From Rubrivivax sp. (GTDB taxonomy: Bacteria > Pseudomonadota > Gammaproteobacteria > Burkholderiales > Burkholderiaceae_C): a DNA stretch of 64,000 bases. The stretch covers positions 1 to 64,000 of the forward strand of contig JADJYX010000042.1 in assembly GCA_016719535.1 (NCBI GenBank), given 5' to 3'. Positions 44,233 to 53,522 of the stretch are shown piece after piece; positions within the stretch are counted from its first letter, which is position 1; every line of letters begins with the position of its first letter. The translations under genes were made by a program, and so were the position numbers. Under the pieces are notes generated by a model, which had not been told where the DNA came from, did not search any database, and saw only the letters and a list, made by a program, of their open reading frames with translations.

Positions 44233-44690
44233 CGCTTTGCCGTCATTTGCTGGTGCGTCTTTTGGCCTTGGTCTGGCCTGCTGATGCCCCTGGCCGGGGT
44301 TTCGGCCCGGCGGCCGACCCTTTCTTTGCGGGCAGGAGCGCCCTCGGGGCCGGATGCTCTCGCAAGGATTGCTCGGTCCACGACCTTCACCGCCCAGGCG
44401 AGCGTGGCCTGGTCACGCTGGCCACCCGCCATCGGCATGCCGCCGCTCCTGCGCGTGCGGCGGCTGGTGGTCCAGCGTGACGCCGGCCGCGCCCCTGTGT
44501 CGGTGAAAGGTCGTGGACGTCGGCGAGGCTCCGGAGGCATCGAGGACAGCCGCACCGAGCGCAGGAGTCGGCACCCGACGAGCCGGGGGTGCTTGAAGGT
44601 GCTTGGCCTACCTTCTTTGCACCAGCAAAGAAGGTAGGTCGGCCGCCGGGTCGAAACCCCGGCCAGGGGCATCCGCAGGCAGAACCCAGG
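44233..44690. repeat. Large nested palindromic repeat, copy 1
   Basis: Copy of an element also found at 62149-62750. Outer arms share a segment reading CTGGTGCGTCTTTTGGCC, then GGCCGGGGTTTCGGCCCG (left) and its complement near 44640-44680. Inner arms are 44376-44392 and 44501-44518. It lies between the 3' ends of the EamA gene (+) and the VWA remnant (-). No gene is supported inside it or in the ~70 bases to 44757. Confidence 0.8.
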
Positions 44691-44757
44691 GTCCCGTCGA
44701 GCCAACGACCAGCGGCCGCTTTGCGCCGACAGCAGCCCTCGCCCCATGCTGCCGCGA

Positions 44758-45129
44758 TCACCCCAGGACCAGCTTCCTTCCAAACGGCTGTATTGCAGCC
44801 GCATGCGCCTCGGGCACCGCCCACAGCACCGGCGCGCGCGGGCGCTGGCGGGCCGGGCCCTGCAGGTCGGTCAGCACGACGATGAGGTCCGGCCGGTGGC
44901 GGCCGGCCTCTTCCAGCAGCGGCGTGAAGTCGGTGCCGCCGCCGCCCGTGAAGGTGATCTCGGCCAGCCGCTGGCGGCGCGTGGTTCGCAGCGACTCGCT
45001 CAGCGTCACGCAGCGTCGGACCAGCATGCCCTCGTTCGTGAGCGCACACACGACGATCGCGGGCGCTGGGCTTTCAGCCCGCTTCGCGGGCGCATCTGCC
45101 GCCGGCTGCAGAAATTCCAGCGGGCTCAT
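44758..45129 (-). pseudogene. Truncated VWA-domain protein (remnant of DUF2201-type gene)
   Basis: An open frame of 123 residues whose last ~80 nearly equal the C-terminus of the VWA metallopeptidase encoded at 50162-51427: FTGGGGTDFTPLLEEAGRHR, DLIVVLTDLQGPARQRPR, VLWAVPEAHAAAIQPFGRKL. The DNA match runs about 205 bases (44758-44965 against 50162-50370) at roughly 90% identity by eye. The first ~45 residues diverge and the metallopeptidase domain and the DxSGS metal motif are missing. It is therefore a fragment, unlikely to function, though expression of the stub cannot be excluded. Together with the full gene it brackets the restriction-enzyme region as direct repeats. Confidence 0.75.
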
Positions 45130-45240
45130 GATCAGGCGCCCCTGCCGGGTGAGCGCAGGCCGAACCGCGGCCGCAGCGCGTCGGCATGGTGAAATGCCCA
45201 GACTCCCAGATCCCCAGGCCCGAGGCAGGACACGCACCCC

Positions 45241-48201
45241 ATGCAAGCGCAGGACTTCATCCGCAAGTGGAGCCCCGGCGCCCCCGCCCACGGCCTGAAC
45301 GAACGCGCCGGCGCGCAGGCCCACTTCATCGACCTGTGCCGCGTGCTCGGCGTGCCCGAGCCCGGCGACCCCGAGGCCTACTGCTTCGAGCGCGGTGTCA
45401 CCAAGACCGGCAGCGCGGCCGTCGAGGGGCGGCACCGCACCGACGGCTTCGCCGACGTCTGGAAGCGCGGCCATTTCGCCTGGGAATACAAGGCCCCGGG
45501 CAAGAGCCTGGAAGCTGCGCTCAAGCAGCTGATGATGTACGCGCTGCCGCTGGAAAACCCGCCGCTGCTGGTGGTCAGCGACCGGCAGCGCATCGAGCTG
45601 CACACGCACTTCACCGGCACGCCCAGCGAGCGCCATGTCTTCACGCTGGACGACATCGCGCAGCACGACGTGCGCCAGCGCCTGCGTGCGCTGTGGCTGG
45701 CGCCCGAGGCCTTCAAGCCGCGCCTGACGAACCGCGACATCACCGAAGCCGCCGCGCGCACCTTCGCCGGCACCGCCGAGCGGCTGCGGCGGGCCGGCGT
45801 GCCGGCGCAGCAGGCCAGCCACTTCCTCACGCAGTGTGTGTTCTGCTTCTTCGCCGAAGACACGGGCCTGCTGCCCAGCCGCCTGTTCGAGCGCCTGGTG
45901 GGCGTGGCCACCACGCCCGAGCGGCTGCGCACGCAGCTGGCGGCGCTGCTGGCCACCATGCGCGACGGCGGCCTGTTCGGCGTCGACGACCTGCCGTGGT
46001 TCAACGGCGGCCTCTTCGCCAGCGTCGACGTGCCGCCGCTGGCGGCCGAAGACGTGGCCGTGCTCAAGGCCGCCAGCGCGCTGAACTGGAGCGCCATCGA
46101 CCCCACCATCTTCGGCACCCTGTTCGAACGCGGGCTCGACCCCGCCAAGCGCAGCCAGCTGGGCGCCAACTTCACCGACCCGGCGACCATCCTGCGGCTG
46201 GTGGAACCGGTGGTGCAGCGCCCGCTGCTGGCCGAGTGGGCAGGGCACCGGGCGCGCATCGAGCAGGCGCTTGCCAAGAGCAAACGGCACGGCGACAAGG
46301 CCTGGCGCGACGCGCAGGCGGCCTTCGTCGGTTTCCTGGAACGGCTGAAGGCCTACCGTGTGCTGGACCCGGCCTGCGGCAGCGGCAACTTCCTCTACCT
46401 GGCGCTGCGCTGCCTGAAGGACATCGAACACCAGGTGAACCTGGAAGCCGAACAGCTGGGCCTGGAACGCCAGCACGACGTGACCGGCCCGCACAACGTG
46501 CTGGGCATCGAGCTCAACGGCTACGCCGCCGAGCTGGCGCGCGTGACGGTGTGGATCGGTGAACTGCAGTGGCGCATCCAGCGCGGCTACGCCTTCAAGC
46601 TGAACCCGGTGCTGGACGCGCTGGAGCACATCGAGTGCCGCGACGCGGTGCTGGGCGAGGACGGGTTGGAGGCGGTGTGGCCGGTGGCGGACGCGGTGGT
46701 GGGGAATCCGCCGTTTGTGGGCGACAAGAAGATGCGCGGCGAGCTGGGCGACGACTACACCGAGCGGCTGCGTGCGGCCTACAAGGGGCGGGTGCCGGGC
46801 GGGGCCGATCTGGTGTGCTACTGGTTCGAGAAGGCACGCGGGCAGATCGAGGGGGGAGTTGCAGCGGGCGGGGCTGGTGGCGACGAATTCGATTCGGGGC
46901 GGGGCGAATCGGGAGGTGCTGGATCGCTCTGTGCGCGCGACGCGCATCTTCGACGCCTGGGCCGATGAGCCCTGGGTCAACGACGGCGCGGCGGTGCGCG
47001 TGTCACTCGTGTGCTTCGGCGACGGTGCCGGGACCGCGCTCAACGGCGTTCCGGTGCGCGAGATCTATGCCGACCTCACCGCCGCCAGCGAAGGCGGCGC
47101 ATCGCTGAATCTGACGCAGGCACAGCGCTGTCCGCGAACGTTACCGCGAGCTTTCAGGGCGCATCGAAGAAGGCCAAGTTCGAGATCGACGCGGCACTGG
47201 CGCGCGACTGGTTGCGCATGCCGAACCCGAACGGGCGACCGAACAGCGACGTGCTCAAGCCTTGGGCGAACGGCTTCGAACTGAGTCGCGGCGCGCAGCA
47301 CCAGTGGATCATCGATTTCGGCATCGACTTGCCAGAGCCGGCAGCGGCTCTCTATGAAGCCCCTTTCGGCTATGTGGTGGAGCACGTCAAGCCTGAGCGC
47401 GAGAGGAACAACCGAGAGTCCTATAGGAAATACTGGTGGCGATTCGCTGAGGCTCGGCCGGCGTTGCGGAGAGCACTCTCATCGTTGCCGCGCTTCATCG
47501 CGACAGTGGCGCACAGCAAGCACCGTTTCTTCGTCTGGCTGCCGGTGACGACGTCGCCGGACCAAGCCCTGATCACCGTCTCCCGCGCCGACGACACCAC
47601 CTTCGGCATCCTGCACAGCCGCTTCCACGAACTCTGGTCGCTGCGCATGGGCACCTCGCTGGAAGACCGGCCGCGCTACACCCCCACCACCTGCTTCGAA
47701 ACCTTCCCCTTCCCCGCCGGCCTCACCCCCGCCGACACCGCCCACCAGCGCACCGAAGCGCTGCCCGACGGCGCCGTGATCCCCGCCGACCTGCCTGCCG
47801 AAGTGCAGGCACAGGCCGAGCCCATCGCCCGCGCCGCGGCGCGTCTGGTGGCGCTGCGCGATGCCTGGCTCAACCCACCCGAGTGGACCGAACGGGTGCC
47901 CGAAGCCGTGCCGCTGGGCATGACGGCTTCGCCCTACCCCGACCGCATCGTCGCCAAGCCCGGCCACGAGAAGGACCTGGCGAAGCGCACGCTGACGAAC
48001 CTCTACAACCAGCGCCCCGCCTGGCTGGCCCACGCCCACGAAGCGCTGGACGCCGCCGTCGCCGCGGCCTACGGCTGGGCCGACATCACGCCCGCCACGC
48101 CCGACGAAGAGATCCTGCGCCGGCTGCTGGCGCTGAACCTGGCGCGGGCGGGGTCGCGACGTGATCTCGACGCCCACCGTGGACGACGCGCACCGGGATG
48201 A
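45241..48201 (+). pseudogene. Type IIG/MmeI-like restriction-modification enzyme, frameshifted
   Basis: About 985 codons. N-terminal nuclease-like motif with Asp and EYK in GFADVWKRGHFAWEYKAPGK; helical spacer; gamma-class adenine methyltransferase motifs DPACGSGNFLYLAL (SAM site) and VVGNPPFVGDKK (NPPF catalytic); C-terminal recognition and specificity region. The frame breaks twice: an extra G in a six-G run at 46851-46856 moves it to the second frame, where LQRAGLVATNSIRGGANR continues the family sequence, and a missing base near 47125 restores the first frame (NVTASFQGASKKAKFEI onward). The two shifts flank the step into the recognition domain. About 47110-47570 has clearly lower third-position GC than the rest, as if imported. 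Either a decayed gene or two base-call errors. Confidence 0.8.
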
Positions 48202-48970
48202 CATCGGGCAACGCCTGCGCACCCTGGAGGCCGCAGAAGGCGTGCGCATCGTGCTGGCGGTGGAATCGGGCAGCCGCGGCTGGGGCTTTGCTTCGCCGGA
48301 CAGCGACTACGACGTGCGCTTCATCTACGTCCGGCCGACCGCGCACTACCTGTCCATCCGCGTCGAAGACCGCCGCGACGTCATCGAGCAGCCCATCGTC
48401 GACGAGATCGACCTCAATGGCTGGGATCTGCGCAAGGCCCTGCGCCTGCTGGCGCGCACCAACCCGGCGGTGATCGAGTGGCTGCACTCGCCGATCACCT
48501 ACGTCGAGCGCGGCAGATTCCGCGCCCGTGCGCTGGCATTGCCGCCGGCGCTGTACAGCAGCGTGCGTGGCCTGCACCACTACCGGCACATGGCCGCGGG
48601 CAACTACCGGGCTTACCTGCGCGGCGAGCGCGTGCGGCTGAAAAAGTACCTGTATCTGCTGCGGCCGCTGCTGGCCGCGCGCTGGATCGAGGCCCGGGGC
48701 ACACCGCCGCCGATGGCGTTCGAAGCGCTGCTGGCGGCGACCGAACTGCCGCACGACTTCCGCGAGGCCGTTGCCGAGCTGCTGGCGCGCAAGCGGTCCG
48801 CCAGCGAGATGGCCGACGGGCCGCCGCTGCCGCCGCTGCAGCGCTTCATCGAGGCCGAACTCGCGCGCAGCGTGGTGACGCAACCACGGCACGAGGCGCT
48901 GGCCGCCGAAGCGGCTTGGGAAGCGCTGGACCGGCTGTTTCTGGAAGTGCTGGGCGAGGCGACGGGCTGA
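48161..48970 (+). CDS. RlaP/YcgL-type nucleotidyltransferase-superfamily protein
   Basis: 269 residues from GTG at 48161, overlapping the restriction-modification gene by 41 bases. The DNA polymerase beta fold signature is AVESGSRGWGFASPDSDYDVRFIYV (GS...DxD), followed by the PF10127-type VDEIDLNGWDLRKALRLLART, NPAVIEWLHSPI and HYRHMAAGNYRAYL. This family (COG3541, RlaP) is linked to RNA repair in some bacteria, with otherwise unknown targets. The overlap with the restriction gene suggests they travel together. A weak GTG start and no clear ribosome site make translational coupling likely. Confidence 0.85.
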   Translation: MISTPTVDDAHRDDIGQRLRTLEAAEGVRIVLAVESGSRGWGFASPDSDYDVRFIYVRPTAHYLSIRVEDRRDVIEQPIVDEIDLNGWDLRKALRLLARTNPAVIEWLHSPITYVERGRFRARALALPPALYSSVRGLHHYRHMAAGNYRAYLRGERVRLKKYLYLLRPLLAARWIEARGTPPPMAFEALLAATELPHDFREAVAELLARKRSASEMADGPPLPPLQRFIEAELARSVVTQPRHEALAAEAAWEALDRLFLEVLGEATG

Positions 48971-49054
48971 GAAAGTCCGCGTGCGGTTTGTTTGAGGCAC
49001 GGCCAAGACTGGGCCGGCCGCCGCCGACGTGAGCGCACGGCCTGCGGCCAAGCC

Positions 49055-49711
49055 TCAGCCGAACAGCCAGACGGCCAGCCCGGACGCCGCCACCTGCGAC
49101 CAGAAGATCGACTTGGCCAGATCCAGCGCCACGCGTTGATCGGCCGCGAGCCCGTCGCGCAGGGCCTGGGCGAGCCGCGGTGCTTCGTCCTCGGCGCGCT
49201 GTGCATCACGCAGGGCTGCCTGCACCATGTGGCGCGCATAGGCCAGGCGCTGCGGGCGCAGGCGCTGCAGCTCGGTCCGGTCGCTGGGCAGCGTCATGTT
49301 CAGATCCCGTGACACGGTGCCGACGCCATGCAGGTTGTGGTCGATCAACTCCGCGAGGGCATGGGCGAGCGTGACGAGGGCGTCGTGGGCGAATTCGAAC
49401 AGGCGTTCCCATGCGATGTCTGCCGGTTCACGTTGGCTGGCATCGGCCAGCGCGTGGTAGCCGGCCACCGCGTCGGCAGTGCAGCGGTACAGCGTGGACG
49501 CCAGCGCCGGCAGATCGGTGGCCGACGAACCCGGATCGCACGCCGCACCGGCGGCCCGGGCCAGGGCGATGGTGTCTTTGAACAGGAGGCGGCAGCCGTC
49601 CTCGACCTTGTCGGGTGCCGCAGGCTGCCCTTTGCCACCCGGCGCGATGTCGGCCAGCGCAAGGTCGAGTGGCGCCAGAGCGGGGCGAAGTACGGCTGCC
49701 GGCGATGTCAT
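49055..49711 (-). CDS. Hypothetical helical protein with hydrophobic C-tail
   Basis: 218 residues from ATG at 49711, preceded by AGGAGAG; an upstream start is possible but the extra sequence is not protein-like. I do not recognise the family. The chain is rich in Ala and Leu and predicted helical, with Asp/Arg-rich segments (RTELQRLRPQRLAYARHMVQ) and a hydrophobic end (DLAKSIFWSQVAASGLAVWLF). The regular charge spacing recalls phasin-like or coiled helical-bundle proteins, but this is weak. It is convergent with the nucleotidyltransferase gene (84-base gap) inside the accessory region. Confidence 0.6.
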   Translation of the reverse strand: MTSPAAVLRPALAPLDLALADIAPGGKGQPAAPDKVEDGCRLLFKDTIALARAAGAACDPGSSATDLPALASTLYRCTADAVAGYHALADASQREPADIAWERLFEFAHDALVTLAHALAELIDHNLHGVGTVSRDLNMTLPSDRTELQRLRPQRLAYARHMVQAALRDAQRAEDEAPRLAQALRDGLAADQRVALDLAKSIFWSQVAASGLAVWLFG

Positions 49712-50161
49712 CGGGTGCTCTCCTGCGGCGATCGCCCGCGCTGCCGGCTGGTGCCGGACCTGACGCGGGCCGGGCTGCCGCGTGGCGGGCGGGCAGCTGT
49801 TCGTCCTGTTGTTGGGATCCTGGGTCGGACCCTGCCTGTCGAAAATTGTCGCGTTCAAGGATCCAATTTTCTTCTGGTGAGAGAAGAAAAGCTCAGAGGT
49901 GGGGCCTGACGAGGCCTATCGCGATCCACGAACTCAATTCTCACCTGTCGCGCTGCTGAAGCTCTTCGTCCCTGAGGAGGTGCTGGCCCCGGTGTGGGCA
50001 GCGCAGCCGGCTGGGTTGCCCGGTTGGTGGGCCCGCAAGGTCTCGAGCCGCGCGGCGCGTCGCAATCGCTGCGGCTGCTGCCTGCCGACATGTGTCCGCC
50101 GCGAACCGCCACCCGGCCACCGTGCGACATCACCTGGCCGCCCAGATCCGTTGCTCAGCGA
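49712..50161. other. 450-base intergenic region without a supported gene
   Basis: Contains the upstream region of the hypothetical gene, an A/T-rich hairpin (listed separately) and no open frame with codon usage like the neighbours. Base composition around 49850-49950 is markedly lower in GC than the window. Confidence 0.5.
49867..49890. promoter_or_regulatory. A/T-rich hairpin
   Basis: TTTTCTTCT (49867-49875) and AGAAGAAAA (49882-49890) form a perfect 9-bp stem with a 6-base loop, in a low-GC patch of the accessory region. It could be a terminator or a protein-binding site; its direction is unclear. Confidence 0.4.
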
Positions 50162-51427
50162 TCACCCCAGCACCAGCTTGCGACCGAAGGGTTGCAGCGC
50201 CGCCGCATGCGCCTCGGGCACCGCCCACAGCACCGGCGCGCGCGGACGCTGGCGGGCCGGGCCTTGCAGGTCGGTCAGCACGACGATGAGGTCGGGGTCG
50301 TGGCGGCCGGCCTCTTCCAGCAGCGGCGTGAAGTCGGTGCCGCCGCCGCCCTGGAAGGCGATGTCGGCGAGGCTGCTGCGGCCGGGCTCGTGCTGCTCGA
50401 CGCGCTGCACGCGGTCGTCGCCGATCACCAGCGTGACGCCGGCTTCCAGCCGCCGCGTGATGGCGTCGATCTCGCGCGCGAAGCGCTGCAGCAGCGCATC
50501 GGCGATCGAACCCGAGACGTCGACCACCACCACCAGCCGCGGCAGGGCCTTGGCGGGCAGGCGGCCGGGTTCGAAAGGCAGGCGGCGCCCGCCGTGGGTG
50601 CGGCCCTGGTTGGCCAGGTAGGAGCGCGCCGGGCGCGACCACGACACGTCCAGCCGACGCGACAGGCTGCGCGCGAGTTGCGTGCGCAGCACCTGCTCCC
50701 AGGGCGTGCGCGTGCGCGGCAGGTCGGCCACCAGCGTGCGCAGCAGCGAGAACACGCCATCGCCGGCATGCGCGCGCTGCAGCCGTTCGCCCCAGGTGCG
50801 CGCCTGTTCGGCCTGCTGTTCGGGGTCGGCCTGCGGCTGCGGCACGGGCAGCAGGTCGGCCATGCCCTGCGGGTCGATGGCGCGCGTGCGCGCGGCACGC
50901 GGGCCGTCGCTGCGGCCGCCCTGGGGGTCGGGCGGTGCGCGGTCGTCGATGGCGCGGTACAGGCGCTCGACGTCCCAGTCCAGCAGCGCCGCGGTGGCGT
51001 CGAAGCTGCCGCCCAGCGTCTGCGCCAGCAGCGCCTCCAGCCGCACCGACCCCGCCGGCAGCTCCAGCCACGCCAGGTGGCCGAGCGCGCTGTTGACGAT
51101 GGCGTCGGCACAGGTGTTGAAGAGCCTGGCGTCGACGTCGCCCAGCTGCTGGCGCAGCTCGGCCAGCCGCTGCGCATGGCGCAGCGCGACATGCAGCACC
51201 TCGTGCGCCACCAGGCCGGTCTGCAGCGGCAGCGGCAGCGATGCGAAGGCGGGGGCGTAGAAGATCGTGTGCCCGTCGGTGGCCACCGCCGGCATCTGCT
51301 CGCCCGCATCGGCGCCATCGCGGTGGTGCACCCACAGCGCCAGGCCGCCGGTGGATGGCGCATATTCGACCAGCCGCTGGGTGGCGCGCGTGCCGCGGTG
51401 GCGGTGGGTGTCCGCGCCGTCGGCCAT
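50162..51427 (-). CDS. VWA-domain putative metallopeptidase (DUF2201 family)
   Basis: 421 residues from ATG at 51427. The N-terminal half has a zinc-binding HEVLH motif in GLVAHEVLHVALRHAQ, typical of the DUF2201 metallopeptidase-like domain. The C-terminal ~130 residues are a VWA domain with MIDAS residues in VVVVDVSGSIADAL (DxSxS), GGGGTDF and LTDLQGPA. The middle, with HAGDGVFSLLRTLVADLPRTRT, links them. Proteins of this type pair with MoxR-family ATPases, and one is encoded directly upstream (8-base gap). They are thought to be chaperone or maturation complexes. Substrate unknown. Its 3' end is duplicated at 44758. Confidence 0.88.
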   Translation of the reverse strand: MADGADTHRHRGTRATQRLVEYAPSTGGLALWVHHRDGADAGEQMPAVATDGHTIFYAPAFASLPLPLQTGLVAHEVLHVALRHAQRLAELRQQLGDVDARLFNTCADAIVNSALGHLAWLELPAGSVRLEALLAQTLGGSFDATAALLDWDVERLYRAIDDRAPPDPQGGRSDGPRAARTRAIDPQGMADLLPVPQPQADPEQQAEQARTWGERLQRAHAGDGVFSLLRTLVADLPRTRTPWEQVLRTQLARSLSRRLDVSWSRPARSYLANQGRTHGGRRLPFEPGRLPAKALPRLVVVVDVSGSIADALLQRFAREIDAITRRLEAGVTLVIGDDRVQRVEQHEPGRSSLADIAFQGGGGTDFTPLLEEAGRHDPDLIVVLTDLQGPARQRPRAPVLWAVPEAHAAALQPFGRKLVLG

Positions 51428-51435
51428 CGCGCGCC

Positions 51436-52536
51436 TCAGCCGCCGCGCGCGCGCTGTTCGCTGTAGCGGCGGTAGGCGGGGCTGTCGAGCACGGTGGTCT
51501 CCAGCCCCGCCTCCAGCGCCTGGCGCAGCAGCAGCTCCATCGCCAGCGTCTGCGCCTCGCGCACCGGCAGCGGGCCGTCGCTGCGCGACTCGGGCAGCTG
51601 ATCGATGATCTCCAGCGCACGCGCGAGCGTCGGCGCGTCGCGCGTGGCCGCCAGCAGGCCGTAGACCATGCCGTAGAGCGCGTCCAGCGTGCGCGGCAGC
51701 AGCGCCACCGTCTCGGCCCCCGGCCGCGCGGCGAGCAGGCGCACCACGTCGGTGGCGCTCTGCAGTTCGCGCAGCACGCCGAAGAATTCGGCCGCATTGG
51801 CCGCACCGATGCGGCCCTGCACGAACAGGCGCCTGGCGGCTTCCGACAGGCCCGACTTCAGCACGTTGGACACGTCCTCCCAGCCGCGCGGGCTGGCACC
51901 CACCAGGTGGTCGGCGGCCAGCTGGGCCTGGGTTTCGTCCAGGCGGTCGGGGCGCACGCGCAGGTAGGCCATGACCTCGGGCGCGAAGCGCTGCGCCAGC
52001 GCGTGGTCGAGGAAGGCGTCGATCACCGTCTGCACGTTGAAGTGGAACAGGCGGTCGGCCAGCGCCGTGCCCATGTCGTGGCTGACGGCGCCGTGGAAGC
52101 TGGCATTGCCGGCGGCCACCACCAGCCAGCCCTCGGGCAGCCGGTAGTGGCCCACCTTGCGGTCGAGGATCAGCGAATAGGCCGAGATCTGCAGGCGCTG
52201 ATCGGCGGCGGTCAGCTCGTCGAGGAAGAGGATGCCGGCCGGCTGGTCGGCGCCGGGCAGGAATTCCGGCGGGAACCACACCGTCTTGCCCTGGGTGTCG
52301 TCGGCATAGATGGCGCCGCGGATGTCCACCGGCTCGATGGTGGTCAGCCGCAGGTCGACCAGCGGCACGCCTTGCTGCGCCGCCACCTGGGCCACGATCG
52401 ACGATTTGCCCACGCCGCGCGGGCCCCACAGCATGGTGGCGCGGCGTCTCAGCACCGGGTCGGCAAACTGCTCGACCAGCGCCGCCTTGGCCGCGGCGAT
52501 CGACACCGGCGGGATGTTCATCGGGTTGCCGAGCAT
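51436..52536 (-). CDS. MoxR/RavA-like AAA+ ATPase
   Basis: 366 residues from ATG at 52536, supported by AAGGAG four bases upstream. An ATG at 52521 (MNIPPVSI) overlaps the preceding stop as ATGA and is also plausible. Walker A WGPRGVGKSSIV, Walker B GILFLDELTAADQ, sensor 1 VVAAGNASFHGAVSHDM, arginine-finger region SPRGWEDVSNVL. The order (ATPase, then VWA metallopeptidase) is the classic MoxR-VWA pairing. Upstream are a membrane protein and an EEP nuclease, possibly all in one operon. The cytoplasmic motor probably remodels a client with the VWA partner. Confidence 0.9.
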   Translation of the reverse strand: MLGNPMNIPPVSIAAAKAALVEQFADPVLRRRATMLWGPRGVGKSSIVAQVAAQQGVPLVDLRLTTIEPVDIRGAIYADDTQGKTVWFPPEFLPGADQPAGILFLDELTAADQRLQISAYSLILDRKVGHYRLPEGWLVVAAGNASFHGAVSHDMGTALADRLFHFNVQTVIDAFLDHALAQRFAPEVMAYLRVRPDRLDETQAQLAADHLVGASPRGWEDVSNVLKSGLSEAARRLFVQGRIGAANAAEFFGVLRELQSATDVVRLLAARPGAETVALLPRTLDALYGMVYGLLAATRDAPTLARALEIIDQLPESRSDGPLPVREAQTLAMELLLRQALEAGLETTVLDSPAYRRYSEQRARGG

Positions 52537-53513
52537 GCATCTCCTTCGGCCGCGGCCGGCGGCGCGGCGGCCTGCCAGCGGTTGGCGCGCAGCCGGCGCG
52601 GCCAGGGCGGGATCTCGAAGCGCGGCAGCTCCTGCAGCGTGAAGGCCAGCGCCAGCACGCCGATCGGCAGGTAGTGCAGCAGCAGCCAGAAGCCGGGGTC
52701 CTGTTCGGGTGCGATGCGCGGCAGCAGCAGCGTGCCGACGATCAGGCCCAGCGCCGTCAGCGTGGGGATCAGCCGCCGCAGCACCACGCCCCAGCGCGCG
52801 AAGCGCAAGCGTTCGTGGAAGCGCGCGGGCGGCTCGGCCAGCACCTGCGCCAGGTGCGCGGTGACGCGGTCGAGCGCGTGCTCGGCCGCCAGGCTGCGGC
52901 GCTCGCCCTGGCCGCGCAGTCGCATGCGGCTGGTCCAGCCGTCGGCGCCCGGCACCAGGCGTGCCCAGTCCCAGCCGATGACGGCCAGCAGGTCCTCGGG
53001 CAGCGGCGGGCGCGGGCCGGCAGCCGGCGTCAGCATCAGCTCGGCCGAGACGCCGCGCACCGGCGACACCTCGAAGGCCAGCGTCAGGCCATCGAAGCGC
53101 ACCAGGCCGCGCGCCAGCACCGGCGCTGCACCGCCGCCGGTGAAGGATTCGAAGCGGTAGCTGCGCGCCATCGCCCAGCCCGGCCCGCGGCGGAAGTGGC
53201 GCTGCAGGTCCACGCTCTGGATGCGTGCCAGCACTTCGGCCGGACCGCTGCCGCTGGCTTCCAGCGTGGCCTGCAGGCCGCACTCGCCGGTGAGCGTGCG
53301 CGTGAGCTTGAAGCTGCCGGTGCCGTGGCTGTCGAGCTGCAGCACCTCGCGCAGCGCCGCGGCACCATCGGTGCCGGCGGGGTGGTCGACGGGGCGAAAG
53401 ACGACCTGGCGCTCCTCGCGCCGGCTGCTCCCCAGGTCGACATGGCGGCCCTGGCGCGCGAAGGGCGCCACCAGTGCCAGGATCTCGTGGTGGGTGAGCG
53501 GGGCGAGGGCCAT
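52518..53513 (-). CDS. Hypothetical membrane protein of the MoxR-VWA cluster
   Basis: 331 residues; family not recognised. The first ~240 residues are soluble and beta-rich (VDLGSSRREERQVVFRPVDH, GSFKLTRTLTGECGLQATLE, LTLAFEVSPVRGVSAELM). Two membrane helices lie near 247-270 (LRRLIPTLTALGLIVGTLLL) and 277-297 (GFWLLLHYLPIGVLALAFTL), and a short basic tail follows. It overlaps the ATPase start region by up to 19 bases and is ten bases after the EEP nuclease gene, so it is probably the membrane component of the operon. No catalytic motif was seen. Confidence 0.7.
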   Translation of the reverse strand: MALAPLTHHEILALVAPFARQGRHVDLGSSRREERQVVFRPVDHPAGTDGAAALREVLQLDSHGTGSFKLTRTLTGECGLQATLEASGSGPAEVLARIQSVDLQRHFRRGPGWAMARSYRFESFTGGGAAPVLARGLVRFDGLTLAFEVSPVRGVSAELMLTPAAGPRPPLPEDLLAVIGWDWARLVPGADGWTSRMRLRGQGERRSLAAEHALDRVTAHLAQVLAEPPARFHERLRFARWGVVLRRLIPTLTALGLIVGTLLLPRIAPEQDPGFWLLLHYLPIGVLALAFTLQELPRFEIPPWPRRLRANRWQAAAPPAAAEGDACSATR

Positions 53514-53522
53514 GCGTCTGGT

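Noticed and set aside
44603..45298. Open frames within and after palindromic repeat copy 1
   Set aside because: They run through repeat DNA and antisense to the VWA remnant; no protein family.
49994..50160. tRNA-like or integration-site-like stretch before the VWA gene
   Set aside because: No cloverleaf or T-loop sequence could be built; no integrase is nearby.
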